From the NCBI GenBank assembly GCA_946902985.2, contig OX336389.2:174974704-175038703 (forward strand): a DNA stretch of 64,000 nucleotides, given 5' to 3'. The first letter of the stretch is position 1; the number at the start of each line of letters is the position of its first letter. Shown here in pieces: positions 21,142 to 32,029 of the stretch. This stretch comes from Meconema thalassinum (Eukaryota; Arthropoda; Insecta; Orthoptera; Tettigoniidae). A program made the translations under genes and the position numbers. A model generated the notes under the pieces. That model was not told where the DNA came from, did no database searches, and worked only from the letters and a program-made list of their open reading frames with translations.

Positions 21142-21749
21142 CAGTGGCGGCTGGTGGATAATTGTTATGGGTGTTGTCCTTTTTCATTAAGGGGGGGGGG
21201 GATAAAAGACTGCTTGATATCAAAGAAAACTGTATTCAATTGTGCGGTAAAACGGATGTACCTCATTCATCACGAATGCCGCAGTTCAGAGAACATCACA
21301 TTGCCACTGGATCACCGGATTAAATAGTTAGGCTACATGAAAACCTGCAAGACATGGTATCGGCAGTTGACGGAGCATCTCAGATGTCTCCGTCCGCTCC
21401 TCGGCTCCCTTGTTGCAATCAGCAAGCAACGATCAGCCGAGTTAACTATTGGGATAGGACCTACTCGGTCTAGCATCTCTGCCATACCCTTCACTATTGA
21501 GATCTGGTCGGTGCTCGGGCCTGGTAACGAGCACTCCTAAACGGTTGACGCGCTTTGCTTTCTCAGACAGTTCACAGTAACTTACTATAAGATTTCCTGA
21601 ATTATTAAAGAACAGAATTATGAATTCCTATGCATATAAAAGTAAACGTACAGCTTTTATTACTAAAAATATTATTACGGTATTAATTGTTTTTATTGAA
21701 TTAATCTGGTCGTTGCGTATCACTGCAACCTTATTACCGGCCGCCACTG
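21142..21749. mobile_element. hAT MITE inside the P element
   Basis: 608 bp. Terminal CAGTGGCGGCTGGT and its imperfect mirror ACCGGCCGCCACTG, with a perfect 8-bp duplication AAGTATAG (21134-21141 and 21750-21757). No transposase ORF. A G-run lies near 21194. Confidence 0.92.
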
Positions 21750-21819
21750 AAGTATAGGATGAACAATGAATTGGCATTTTCAATAGGTGACCATTTCTTG
21801 AAATTATTGAGGCATGTAG

Positions 21820-22126
21820 CACGCCGGCCTCTCACCGCTGGTTCCGTGGTTCAAATCCCGGTCACTCCATGTGAGATCTGTGCTGGACAAAACGGAGGCA
21901 GACAGGTTTTTCTCCGGGTACTCCGGTTTTCCCTGTCAAAATTTCATTCCAGCAACACTCTCCACTATCATTTCATTTCATCTGTCATTCATTTAATCAT
22001 TGCCCCAGAGGAGTGCGTCAGGCCTCGGCAGCCGGCACAGTTCCTATCCTCGCCGCTAGATAGGGGCTCCATTCATTCCATTCCTGACCCGGTCGGAGAC
22101 TGGAAGCAGGCTGTGGATTTTCATTT
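21820..22126 (+). repeat. tRNA-derived SINE, family C (5'-truncated)
   Basis: Begins in the tRNA-like head (GGCCTCTCACCGCTGG, box B GGTTCAAATCCC) and ends GGCTGTGGATTTTCATTT. A 7-bp duplication CATGTAG flanks it (21813-21819, 22127-22133). A full copy is at 39407-39737. Confidence 0.85.
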
Positions 22127-22133
22127 CATGTAG

Positions 22134-22739
22134 TGTTAGCATACCAAACGTTGAACTGATTGCAAGAAGTTGTCCTATAGTGGAGATGTCAGTTTAAAAT
22201 GCAACTAATAACCTCTGTGTACAGTCACATTAAACGTCCAGTCCAGAAAGTGGTAAATAGCTCTACAACCAGCAGAGTGTTTTGGAGAATGTTCATTGTA
22301 AAGCGAAGGTTAGAATGGAGAGGGTAAGTGTACGCTTTAAATGGGATATTTCATGCAATTTTAACATACAATTTCTAAGAGGGCTTTTGTTTCAATTTCA
22401 CAGATAAAATGGAACACAATCTGAAGAATGTTTCACTGGAACAAATTTTTATTTGTTCAGATTTTTAACAATGGACTGAATGAAGTCTTGCAAGTTTCTT
22501 TACATCTAGTTTCATTGGATGAATGTTAATGTAGGCCTATTTTAAAAGTTTTAATCTAATGTAACATATGTGCTAGAGAGTATTTTTAGGAACTGTTCGC
22601 ATAAGGACTGTTGAAGGTGCAAATGCCTAAAAATGTATCCACCCTGTAAATAATATAATATTAATTCTAAATGAAAGTAGAATGCGGCTTATACACTTGC
22701 ATCAACATTGAAATTAGGAAACCTGGTCAATACTGCACC
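22134..22739. other. no gene seen
   Basis: P-element internal non-coding sequence, including the small duplicated piece of the transposase gene near 22266. Confidence 0.5.
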
Positions 22740-25140
22740 TCATAAGTTATGCGCTAAAGTACATAAATATGTGTTTATATTTATTGCTCTTTTTATTAAC
22801 GGTTGCTATGTTCTGACAGAGCTTGCATCTCGTTGAACTGTCAACAAGGCATACTCTAGCAGCACACACTGTTGATTAAAAAAAACATTCATCGGGACGT
22901 GCTATGCTGTAACCATTGTCAAAAACCATTGATCTGGATGCGTTAGGCAGTAACAATTGTCAAAAAAACATTGGATTAGACAAAACGAAGGTTAGAATGG
23001 TCGGGTGAAGGTGCGACCTTGGCCGCGCAGCTAGTGGGACACGGTTGACACAAAACGCTCGGTGCGTTAGGCTGTAAAAATTTTCAAAACCACAGTTGTG
23101 CGAAAAAAAACACAAATATTTACTACAGTTGATCATAGAATCGCCGATTCAAATTACAGATCGTTATGAGGCAATTTCCACAATCCATGGTGAATAAACG
23201 ATTCAATTCGGTACACGATGTAATGAACTAAGTGGTGCGCACTAGCGGCTGAACTGTCATCGTACTGTTTTGATGACTATTGATTTGAACAATAGCGCTG
23301 ACAGCTGTAATTTTGGCTATATAAGTCGTGATCCTATTTGGGATGGCTGGGTGGGTCACAGACAGCGGAGGAGGAAATATCTATTAAAACATCGCTCCTT
23401 GATTTATTTCTCATCGTTTCAAATGGTATTTTGGCTAATTCATGTATTGTACAGAATTTTATCGCGCGTTCTATCTTCATTCATCGCTACCGTTTATTTC
23501 AATTTGAATTGTCACTACTGAACGTCATATATGTGCTAAAGTTCGTAAATATGTGTTTTTATTTATTGCTATTTTAAAAACGGCTGCCATGTTTCTACAG
23601 CGCTTGCATCTCGTTCAACTGTCATCACGGCTCACTCTAGCTGCACGCACCGGGGCGCACACATTGTTCCCAACATGTGAGATACAAAATCACTGTTGAT
23701 CAAAGAAATCATCGGGATGCATTAAGCTGTAACCATTGTCAAAACTCATTGATCTGGTCGCGTTAGGCTGTAACCATTGCCAAAATACATTGGATTGAAC
23801 AAATCGAAGGTTAGAATGGTCGTGTGCAGGTGCGACTTTGGCTGCACGCAGCTAGCGGGGCACGGTTGACACAAAACCATTGATCTGGACACGTTAGGAT
23901 GTAACCATTGTCAAAAACCATTGGATACCACAAAACGAAGGTTAGAATGGTCTGTGTAGCAGTGGCTTTGGCCGAGCGCAGCCAGCGGGTCGCGGTTGAC
24001 ACAAAACCATTGATCTGGACGCGTCAAAAACCATTGGATTGGACAAATCGAAGGGTGTTGGTGCAGCATAGTACCGTAAGGGCGAGGTTGGCAATACCGG
24101 TTTGATGATGATTGATGTGGACAATGGTGGCCACAGCTGGAATTCTGCCTACATAAGTCGTGATCCTATTTGGGATGACTGGGAGGGTCACAGACAGCGG
24201 AGGAGGAAATATCTATTAAAACATCGCTCCTTGATTTATTTCTCATCGTTTCAAAAGGTATTTTGGCTAATTCATGTATTGTACAGAATTTTATCGCACG
24301 TTCTATCTTCATTCATCGCTACCGTTGATTTCAATTTGAATTGTCACTACTGAACGTCAAATATGTGCTAAAGTTCATAAATATGTGTTTTTATTTATTG
24401 CTATTTTAAAAACGGCTGCCATGTTTCTACAGCGCTTGCATCTCGTTCAACTGTCATCACGGCTCACTCTAGCTGCACGCACCGGGGTGCGCACATTGTT
24501 CCCAACATGTGAGATACAAAATCACTGTTGATCAAAGAAATCATCGGGATGCATTAAGCTGTAACCATTGTCAAAACTCATTGATCTGGGCGCGTTAGGC
24601 TGTAACCATTGCCAAAAAACATTGGATTGGACAAAACGAAGGTTAGAATTGTCGTGTGCAGGTGCGACTTTGGCTGCGCGCAGCTGGCTGGGCACGGTTG
24701 ACACTAAACGATTGATCTGGACACGTTAGGATGTAACCATTGTCAAAAACCATTGGATACCACAAAATGAAGGTTAGAATGGTCGGTGTAGGAGCGGCTT
24801 TGGCCGAGCGCAGCCAGCGGGGCACGGTTGACAAATTGATCTGGACGCGTCAAAAACCATTGGATTGGACAAATCGAAGGGTGTTGGTGCAGCATAGTAC
24901 CGTAAGGGCGAGGTTGGCAATACCGGTTTGATGATGATTGATGTGGACAATGGTGGCCACAGCTGGAATTCTGCCTACATAAGTCGTGATCCTATTTGGG
25001 ATGGCTGGGTGAGTCACAGACAGCGGAGGAGGAAACATCTATTAAAACATCATTCCCTGATTTATTTCTCATCGTTTGATGAGGTATTTTGGCTAATTCA
25101 TGTACTATAGAGAATGTTATTGCTCGTTCTACTTTCATTC
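22740..25140 (+). repeat. ~830-bp tandem array (dispersed repeat F), about 2.9 units
   Basis: The anchor ACAGCTG just before TAAGTCGTGATCCTATTTGG occurs at 23301, 24133 and 24959, so periods are 832 and 826 bp. Each unit holds inner subrepeats with TTGATCTGGACGCGTTAGG, TGTAACCATTGTCAAAAACC and GAAGGTTAGAATGGTCG. The last two units are nearly identical. Single copies or pieces occur at about 3440-3600, 30945-31080 (inverted) and 32030-33050. No ORF. Possibly a non-autonomous element amplified in tandem. Confidence 0.9.
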
Positions 25141-25204
25141 AGTGCTACCAATATAATAGGGAATACAACAATTTTGTATTGAAAAGTGGAAAGGATCTTT
25201 TGAA

Positions 25205-26135
25205 AAGGCTATATTTATTTAACTAGTGAAGGATAGATATGGTCATCTCTTAGTTTTTTTTTTTTTTTACAAAACAGCACAGTTTGTGTAACATAGAAAA
25301 TATGAGAACAACATGTTTTTGCAGATGACTCACTGTATTCTGTTGAGAACAAAGTGCTAAGATCACTGGTGATTAGCATGTTTTATGTATTGTCGGATAA
25401 GCTTATGCCATGCCTGATATTGTAAATATTGCCATATGAAAACTGTTACTGTAGGATTACTCTATATCAAGTGTTTGTTTGTAAATTATTACATTATCAT
25501 GCCCTTTTATGAATCAACAACAAGTTTCCTCTTTGGTAAATGTTCTCATGTGTCATGACTGCTGCTTTGTTCCATTTCAGTAGGTAACCTTTTCTGTCAT
25601 AGGCATTCCATTGCTAGCCTGTTTTCTTATCACGGATGAAAACTTTCTGTGGCTACTTGTTTTTTTGTGAGTGGGTTAGGACATCACTGTCATCAGCCAT
25701 GTGTACTTGGATATGGATATTTATTTAACTAGTGAAGGATAGGTATGGTCATCTTTTAGTTATTATTATTTTTTACAAAACAGCACAGTTTGTGTAACAT
25801 AGAAAATATGAGAACAACATGTTTTTGCAGATGACTCACTGTATTCTGTTGAGAACAAAGTGCTAAGATCACTGGTAATTAGCATGTTTTATGTATTGTC
25901 GGGTAAGCTATGCCGCTATATGAATCATCAACAACAAAAAGTTTCCTCTTTTGTAAATGTTCTCATGTCTCATGATTGCTGCTCTGTTCCATTTCAGTAG
26001 GTAACCTTTTCTGTCATAGGCATGCCATTACTACCTGTTTTCATATCATGCATGAAAACTTTATGTGGCTAGTTGTTGTTGTTTTGTAAGTGGGTTATGA
26101 CATCATTGTCATCAGCCATGTGTACTTGGATATGG
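25205..26135 (+). repeat. two-copy tandem duplication (~510 bp unit)
   Basis: The block starting TATTTATTTAACTAGTGAAG at about 25210 recurs at about 25717, and both end near CATCAGCCATGTGTACTTGG. Copy 2 lacks about 85-100 bp present in copy 1 (around 25405-25500). Confidence 0.88.
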
Positions 26136-26149
26136 GTAGAATTTATTTG

Positions 26150-26345
26150 TATGTATGTATTGTGATGCTAGAATTGGGAAGGTTAGGTAAGGTATTGTAG
26201 TTTTAAGGGGAGGAACTACGAGGTCATCTGCCCTTGGAAAGGAGGTGACCATGGTCTTCTGCTAGGAACAATCCCAGCATTTACCTGGAGGAGAAAGGAG
26301 AAATCGAACCCACTTCTTCTCAGTTCAGTTTTAACTCATGAGGCT
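26150..26345 (-). repeat. SINE family A copy
   Basis: Contains CAATCCCAGCATTTACCTGG followed by a degenerate tRNA-like head (GAAATCGAACCCACTTC) in inverse orientation to the copy at 147. Confidence 0.65.
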
Positions 26346-26384
26346 GAGTGAATTTCGTTTCACAATCAAATCAGAATTGTATTT

Positions 26385-26440
26385 TTAGGGGCAGATGACC
26401 TCGTAATTGCGCCCCTTAAAACAACAATAATCAACAATTA
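26385..26440 (+). repeat. 3'-end fragment of an I-type LINE or related SINE tail
   Basis: TTTTAGGGGCAGATGACCTCG...CCCCTTAAAACAACAATAAT matches the 3' end of the LINE at 42718-45297. Confidence 0.55.
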
Positions 26441-26914
26441 CTAACTAGAATTATATTTCTCGGCAGAGATGGAAATCAAACCTAGACCTTTGGACTGATA
26501 TGATTGACTATACTGTAGATATTAATTTCTGTTTTAACTGTTACAGATTAATTGGTTATTTGTTGTTGTGTCTTTTCTTCTCGTTGTGTAGTCGACATCT
26601 CACGTTAAAATGGGGTGAATATTTGTCAAGTTTTTTATTGAATTCTTCTATATATCGCATTTATTGAGACATCAGTGTTTTCGGTCAAGTTCACACTCGC
26701 AAGGTTCGAAATGCATACTTATCGATTATGATCGAAAACGTCGATTTATTAGCTAGAGTAATGTATCGATCGCATCAACTTCTGACCATATGTTTAATTT
26801 ATGGTTACGTTGTTTATTTATTCGCGTCTGTAGAACGTAATTTGATACATAAACACTCAGTCGCGTTTCCTCACAGGTTGTTCATAGCAGCAGCGCTGGG
26901 TAGCGCGCTCGATG
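26441..26914. other. no gene seen; right inner P-element sequence
   Basis: No coding or repeat signature supported. Confidence 0.45.
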
Positions 26915-27463
26915 ACGGCCGGAAGGCTATGACGTCATAAATCGTATCGCAAGGCTTTCTCTCTAGGTGGTGTTGGACAAGGCAGCAGTGAGCCGAATAG
27001 ACGATGACAGATGTAGCAAGATGGCAGCGAGCGCATGGTGCAATATTGCGTATCCGGCTCAAGGCTTATAAACTACAGAGGTTGCCTCAATTTTCACTCA
27101 CCAATCAGCGCTCACAAGGCGGATGACGTCACAAGATACCAAACGCGCCATGTGGGGAACGTAACGAAACTGTCAACATCAGCTGTTGAGTACGCAAAGA
27201 ACAGTTTATTCTCATGAAATTATTGGTAAATGGGTGATAAAATAACTGAATGTAGCCTACTTACATTTTATGTTGTGATTTCTTGGAAATTCGCCTAGAC
27301 TCGGTAGCAATATCGTGGGTGTTAGTGACTTCTAATAACCACTTCTTATGCAAGATAGAATTGGAATGTTTCAATCTGATGAAGAAAATTGTTATCACAA
27401 CTGCCTCAACCCTACCAGACGGTACGTCAGGAACTTCTCTAGACACAAAATCTGTCGTTCGTC

Positions 27464-28266
27464 TTAGAAATCCGTATTTTCCGTGAAATGTGACGAATTT
27501 TGCTGAAATGTGCCGGAACTGGTCATACCACCGTATGACAAGGGTTTAATCCTGGTTGGTAATGCATAATCGTGTTGAGTTTGCATTCCATAGATTAAGT
27601 TCCCAAGTTGTGGAAATTTATCTTGGAACTTGTGGGCTACATAACCTGCAACATAAGCCTTGCCATCTTCCTCACTTTGTTCCATGATATTGGCAATGAA
27701 GGACTCTGGTTGCACATTGCTCCCTAAGGTTGGTTCTGGAAGCACGTTACTTGATTCAGACACTATGCCAGTTTTGTTTAGTGCTTTAGCAACTACATAA
27801 TCATCTGATTCTGGATCAGCAGTGTGTTTTCTTTTGAACAACTCCTGGATTTTTTTTTCCTAAAATAATCATCCCCATCAGTCTGTAAATGCAGTCAAGG
27901 GGAGAAGGATGATCGTAAAAGCCACCACGAGTTCGCAATTGTGAAAAGAGGTTTTTCCAGTACCGGTACATCTTGATTTAGCCTATGTGTGAGAATGTAC
28001 TTTGTATTATGCCTACGGGTCATATCTTGGTACAGAAGTCGAAGGGATTTTATTGAAATGATGACTGCTTTCTGGAATATTTGCAAAGAACTTTTACCAA
28101 AGCAAAGAGAATTACTCCTGAAATTTTCCATCTTGTCCAAAATCAAAATACCATGCATGGGCGTATATAAGGGGGGGGGGAGCTGAGGGGGCTCCAGATC
28201 CCCCCCCCCCCCCGAAAAGAGCCAAATTGGGTACAACATACAATGTATTTCACAGTTTCCATTCAT
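27464..28266 (-). pseudogene. P/THAP9-like transposase, C-terminal remnant
   Basis: Minus-strand segments in order are KAVIISIKSLRLLYQDM, KYILTHRLNQDV, then in a shifted frame NLFSQLRTRGGFYDHPSPLD, then after another shift SEEDGKAYVAGYVAHKFQDK with LSYGGMTSSG. LTxRLNQD followed by FSQ+RTRGG..DHPSPL is the region holding the third catalytic acid in THAP9/P-type transposases. YVAGYVAxK is the usual C-terminal segment. Frameshifts plus a hAT MITE at 28156-28370 upstream show it is inactive. A possible acceptor (TTATTTTAG) precedes the last exon near 27863. Confidence 0.75.
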
Positions 28267-28370
28267 ACTCCATAGGCTATAATAGAAAATTCATTAAGTA
28301 CTCACAATTTTCCACGATAGTCAGCCCCTCCCCCCCCCCCCCATCGAAAAAAATTGTATATACGCCCCTG
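28156..28370. mobile_element. 215-bp hAT-type MITE with G/C runs
   Basis: TIRs CATGGGCGTATATA and TATATACGCCCCTG with a perfect 8-bp duplication ATACCATG (28148-28155, 28371-28378). Contains runs of ten or more G and of C. A matching end, CAGGGGCGTATATA, is at about 32456. Confidence 0.9.
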
Positions 28371-28923
28371 ATACCATGTACGAAATATGTCAAAAATATT
28401 AACAGCTTTAAAATCATCCTAGCAGGTCATCAAAACTTAAGAGTAGGCCAGCTAGGCTCACTTACCATTTGGTTTTAGATTCCTTGGAAATCTTGGCTTT
28501 ATATTAAGCAATTCGGCCCTGTAGTCTAATTCGAAGTCTTCACTCTTAAAGTGGAGGGAACATATCCTACTTGTTTGAGGGTTGCAATGACCTTTTCGCT
28601 TACATGCAGCAATTCACTGATTGCTAAGGCATGCGTCTTTTGGCATCGTGAAAAACGACACGTCATTTCCAACTTTATAATAACTGTGACAAACTGCCAC
28701 AGCACATCTTTGGCCTGGCATGATTATACGAAATGGCTTAAAACACGCGTTTAAACCACTGCGATCCATACGTGGGAAAGTTTAATTTCCTTGCATATCT
28801 CTCGCCTCGCGCGCTACGAGGAAACGTGTGACGTCACGTCCTTTCCCTTCCCTCCGCGATCCCCTCGCCAAAGAGCTCCATATTGAGGCAACCTCTGTAG
28901 TTTACTAGCCTTGTATCCGGCTC

Positions 28924-30190
28924 GCGAGATTGCATTTTCTAGTTCACTTTTAGCATTGAAGAAGGATATAGCTTCCTGATTGGCTGTTCCAACGAAACCC
29001 AACTGCAGCAAGGGTTGTGATTAGCCAGTTTAGTTTCAGAGTGGAACCAATCAGCAATGTCGTTCTATGTTTAAATAAATGTGTAGAACTCGCGCTTGTT
29101 TTGACTTAGTATTTTCTTGAGTTCTATGAATTGTAATGTTACTAGCAATCGTAGTATGATCCCTGCAGCCTAGGCCCTATGTGTTTCCGTTTCTCCTTAA
29201 GTAAAGAATCATTACCGGAATGTTTTCATTGATTGATGCCACCTTGCACCACTTATATGCAGTCTTTGCTTTTTTTTTTACCATGGAACCAACCTTAGAG
29301 CAAGGAACCAACCATACTTGACGTCCAAATATGACAATTATTAACTGAGACATGTTTTGAGCAGGTTTGCGTGTAATGGATTACACCACGCAATCTGTCT
29401 TAATAACAAATTCCATGTCCCTTGTGAATTGTGACTTATGTGTACGGTATGTGTTGTTTGGAGATAGACGTGACAGATATCACATACAGTATTGTAAAAA
29501 ACGATCCAAGTCACAAGTCAATTACGCTCAGAATGCCTGAACACATTACATCTAATTTTACAAATATTATTTTCTTGTATGGCCATTGGCTGCAATCAAT
29601 AAAATAAAAATTACGACAATACCACTAAATTTTCGTGTGTGGTACTAATAATTACAAATTTTGTCTCGAGCTGAGAGTGCGATTCGTGATATTGCGAGGA
29701 ATGTTATCAACATTTGTATAACAGATTTGTAATTTCTTTAATACTGATCTGATTTATGTGGCTGCTCATTTGATTGAATAATTTCACACTTTCTTTTGGA
29801 ATTTCAAGTCTAATGGGATTGTACAAGGTAAGTAGGCTACTAAAATATATTGATTAAAACAGTTAGTACTAGGATTATATAGCATAGCCTATGTGTTCAT
29901 TTTCGCTCAACTGAATGTTTTCAAAACTGTTTTATAATTAATTTCTGCATACATTTTTATTTAGATTTCATTAAGAACCCTAAAACACGTGAGGACGAAG
30001 TAGGAGAAACTCCACGAAAGATAACTTGTCAGAATGGATTTTGAAATTTGTGTCAAGTAAGTACCATAACCTACAAGGCCATGTTCTTTAAGTGCTTTAT
30101 TCTATGTTATATTTATGTTTATCTTCAGTCAGGGCACAAAGCCCACGTAATAAAAATAGTTGTTATCTTTTGAAATAGTCTTCTGACTGC
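28924..30190. other. anonymous sequence
   Basis: No gene supported. CCAAT motifs occur near 29047 in a relatively GC-rich stretch next to the P-like elements. A promoter is possible but no exon is recognised. Confidence 0.4.
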
Positions 30191-30198
30191 ATTTTTTG

Positions 30199-30374
30199 TA
30201 TATTCAATCCAAACATAACCTAAATATAGCGTACCAAAATCTACACTTAGCAACATAATCTTAGTTTGAATTAGCCTTTTATCTTTTATATTCAATCCAA
30301 ACATAACCTAAATATAGTGTACCAAAATCTACACTTAGCAACATAATCTTAGTTTGAATTAGCCTTTTATCTTT
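30199..30374 (+). repeat. 88-bp tandem duplication
   Basis: Two copies (30199-30286, 30287-30374) starting TATATTCAATCCAAACATAA. By eye they differ at one base (TATAGC versus TATAGT). Confidence 0.95.
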
Positions 30375-30944
30375 TGACTTCCACAAGTCATATTTCCGTG
30401 TGTAATTGAACCACAAATTGTTTATGGAATGTGACCTGAATCCATCCCAATGTGATAAATCCATTATTCACATGTCACTTGGACATGACTTTGCTGTTAG
30501 ATACGATTTAACACATTTTACAGGGAGCAATGCTATTTGTTAACTAGGAAGTATGATTGACGCTTTGCATGGCACAGTAACTATTGCTTGTGTCTGTATT
30601 CTGTGGCATTTCTTTCAGGGATAGGCTAGCAGGCAGATAAAAAACTTTAAACATTTAATTTCCATCTGTTTCAGTAATGGTTGCGACTGATTGTGGTACC
30701 TCCTGCTATTACACAGAAGAGCTATGTAACATCATGGTAATGTAGTCCTGTGTACTTGGGTCTGTTGTGTATAATGTGAGACATTGTGGTTTGTATTCAT
30801 ATATGTACATGCAATTAAAACTAGGGTAGCAGTGCATGACGTATGACTCCGTCATAACGTTTCTCAAGTAGGAAAATTAACCAAATATCTGTAGTAATGG
30901 TCAGGAAAATATCTGGATATAATGTAGTTATAGATGTTTAGTAC
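30375..30944. other. no gene seen
   Basis: Anonymous AT-rich sequence. Confidence 0.5.
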
Positions 30945-31080
30945 TCCGCTGTCTATAACCCGCCCGCTGTCCCAAATAGGATCACGACTTATATACATTA
31001 AATTCCAGCTGTGTCCGCCATTTTCACCATTGATTATGCACTAATACAATATTGCCAACCCCACATTTACGGTACTACTA
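30945..31080 (-). repeat. inverted copy of repeat F
   Basis: CCAAATAGGATCACGACTTA and CCAGCTGTGTCCGCCATTTT are the reverse of the anchor segment of the 830-bp unit. Confidence 0.8.
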
Positions 31081-31640
31081 CGTATATGCGCGGTACCTTG
31101 AAAAAAAAAAAAACAATGATTGCAAAGAGTTGCTGAAGCTGTTACAGAGACACCACAATGAATGTGTGATTATTGTTGCATTTTGCCACTGTAATAATTC
31201 ACGCTTTTTAATTTCATCGAAACCAATGCTGTTCTACATACAAATCAAACCTAACCTGAGGCTTACGGCCCAGACCCCCTTGCTTGTAGTGCAATCAGTA
31301 TTTTTCGTCCAGACAGTCCCCAAACCTTGCACAGGGGATTCCGGTAAAGTGAAGTTGGCACCATTGCCACATACAAACATTATTTGCAAATGCAAATAAT
31401 TCACAAAACCCCAATTATTTCTTTTTTCACATAATTACAACGTTACGTGTGTCGTCTGGTGTATTTTGTACCGGACATGTTGGCAACTACTGACGTCAAT
31501 GTGTGCACCTCGTGGGTGATCACTGCGGCAGTTTCACATACCTAAAAACATCTGATGAATATGGCTCCGGTTGTTAAATATAACGCACATTTACATGATT
31601 TAGCATATATATCGGGTGCAGTCGGTGCAAAAGTGATCAA
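31081..31640. other. unrecognised sequence
   Basis: An open frame at 31052-31399 (115 codons) has no recognisable domain and no start or splice context that makes it convincing. TGACGTCA occurs at about 31491. Confidence 0.35.
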
Positions 31641-31679
31641 GGATAGTAGTTAAAATTGATAATGTCCACCCAAAAGATA

Positions 31680-31915
31680 AAATAAGGTATGAAACTGATA
31701 TACTGTCGAAATTGAAGCGAAAAGGAAAAGAGTGATACGTCGTGCATAATTAATAAACTGAGATTGGAAAGGAGGCAGCTGTGGGCTAAAATTAGGAACC
31801 TTCCCAGCATTTGCGTGGAGTAGAAGTGGGAAGCACGGAAAACCATTCCTGGGATAGCTTATCGAATCAAGCTCTTCTCAGTTTTGCCTCACAAGACTAT
31901 CTGTACCGTACATTA
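31680..31915 (-). repeat. SINE family A copy
   Basis: CCTTCCCAGCATTTGCGTGG, GGAAGCACGGAAAACCATTC and a degenerate tRNA-like head, inverse to the copy at 147. Confidence 0.7.
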
Positions 31916-32029
31916 ATTCTGAATAGGGTATCACTCTTCTCTTTTTTGCTTTCTTTTTGATAATATATAATTTTCACACCTAATTTCATCTTCTGGGGGG
32001 GATATTATCAATTGTAACTACTAACCTTG

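Larger units (their letters stand above)
16739..26975 (+). mobile_element. P-superfamily DNA transposon, apparently autonomous core
   Basis: Perfect 31-bp terminal inverted repeats begin CAACACCACCTAGAGAGAAA (16739-16769) and are mirrored at 26945-26975. Flanking GACAAGG (16732-16738) repeats at 26976-26982; the following C makes it 8 bp if the left terminal C is counted as target. Inside each end are TGACGTCA (16787-16794, 26930-26937) and CCGGCCGT (16802-16809, reverse at 26915-26922). The transposase gene is complete. The 10.2-kb length reflects later inserts and expansions: a hAT MITE (21142-21749), a SINE (21820-22126), a transposase relic (20467-20785) and the tandem arrays at 22.7-26.1 kb. 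Drosophila P also has 31-bp TIRs and 8-bp duplications. Confidence 0.9.
27061..28912 (-). mobile_element. second P-like element, decayed
   Basis: 31-bp TIRs with two mismatches: AAGGCTTATAAACTACAGAG (27061 onwards) and, reversed, AAGGCTAGTAAACTACAGAG (ending 28912). It is flanked by the direct repeat GTATCCGGCTC (27050-27060 and 28913-28923), 11 bp, or 9 bp if one shared C is given to each TIR. TGACGTCA occurs 63 bp (27124-27131) and 76 bp (28829-28836) inside the ends. Only the C-terminal part of a transposase remains. It lies 85 bp to the right of the first P element, and its TIR sequence differs, so it is a different family. Confidence 0.85.
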
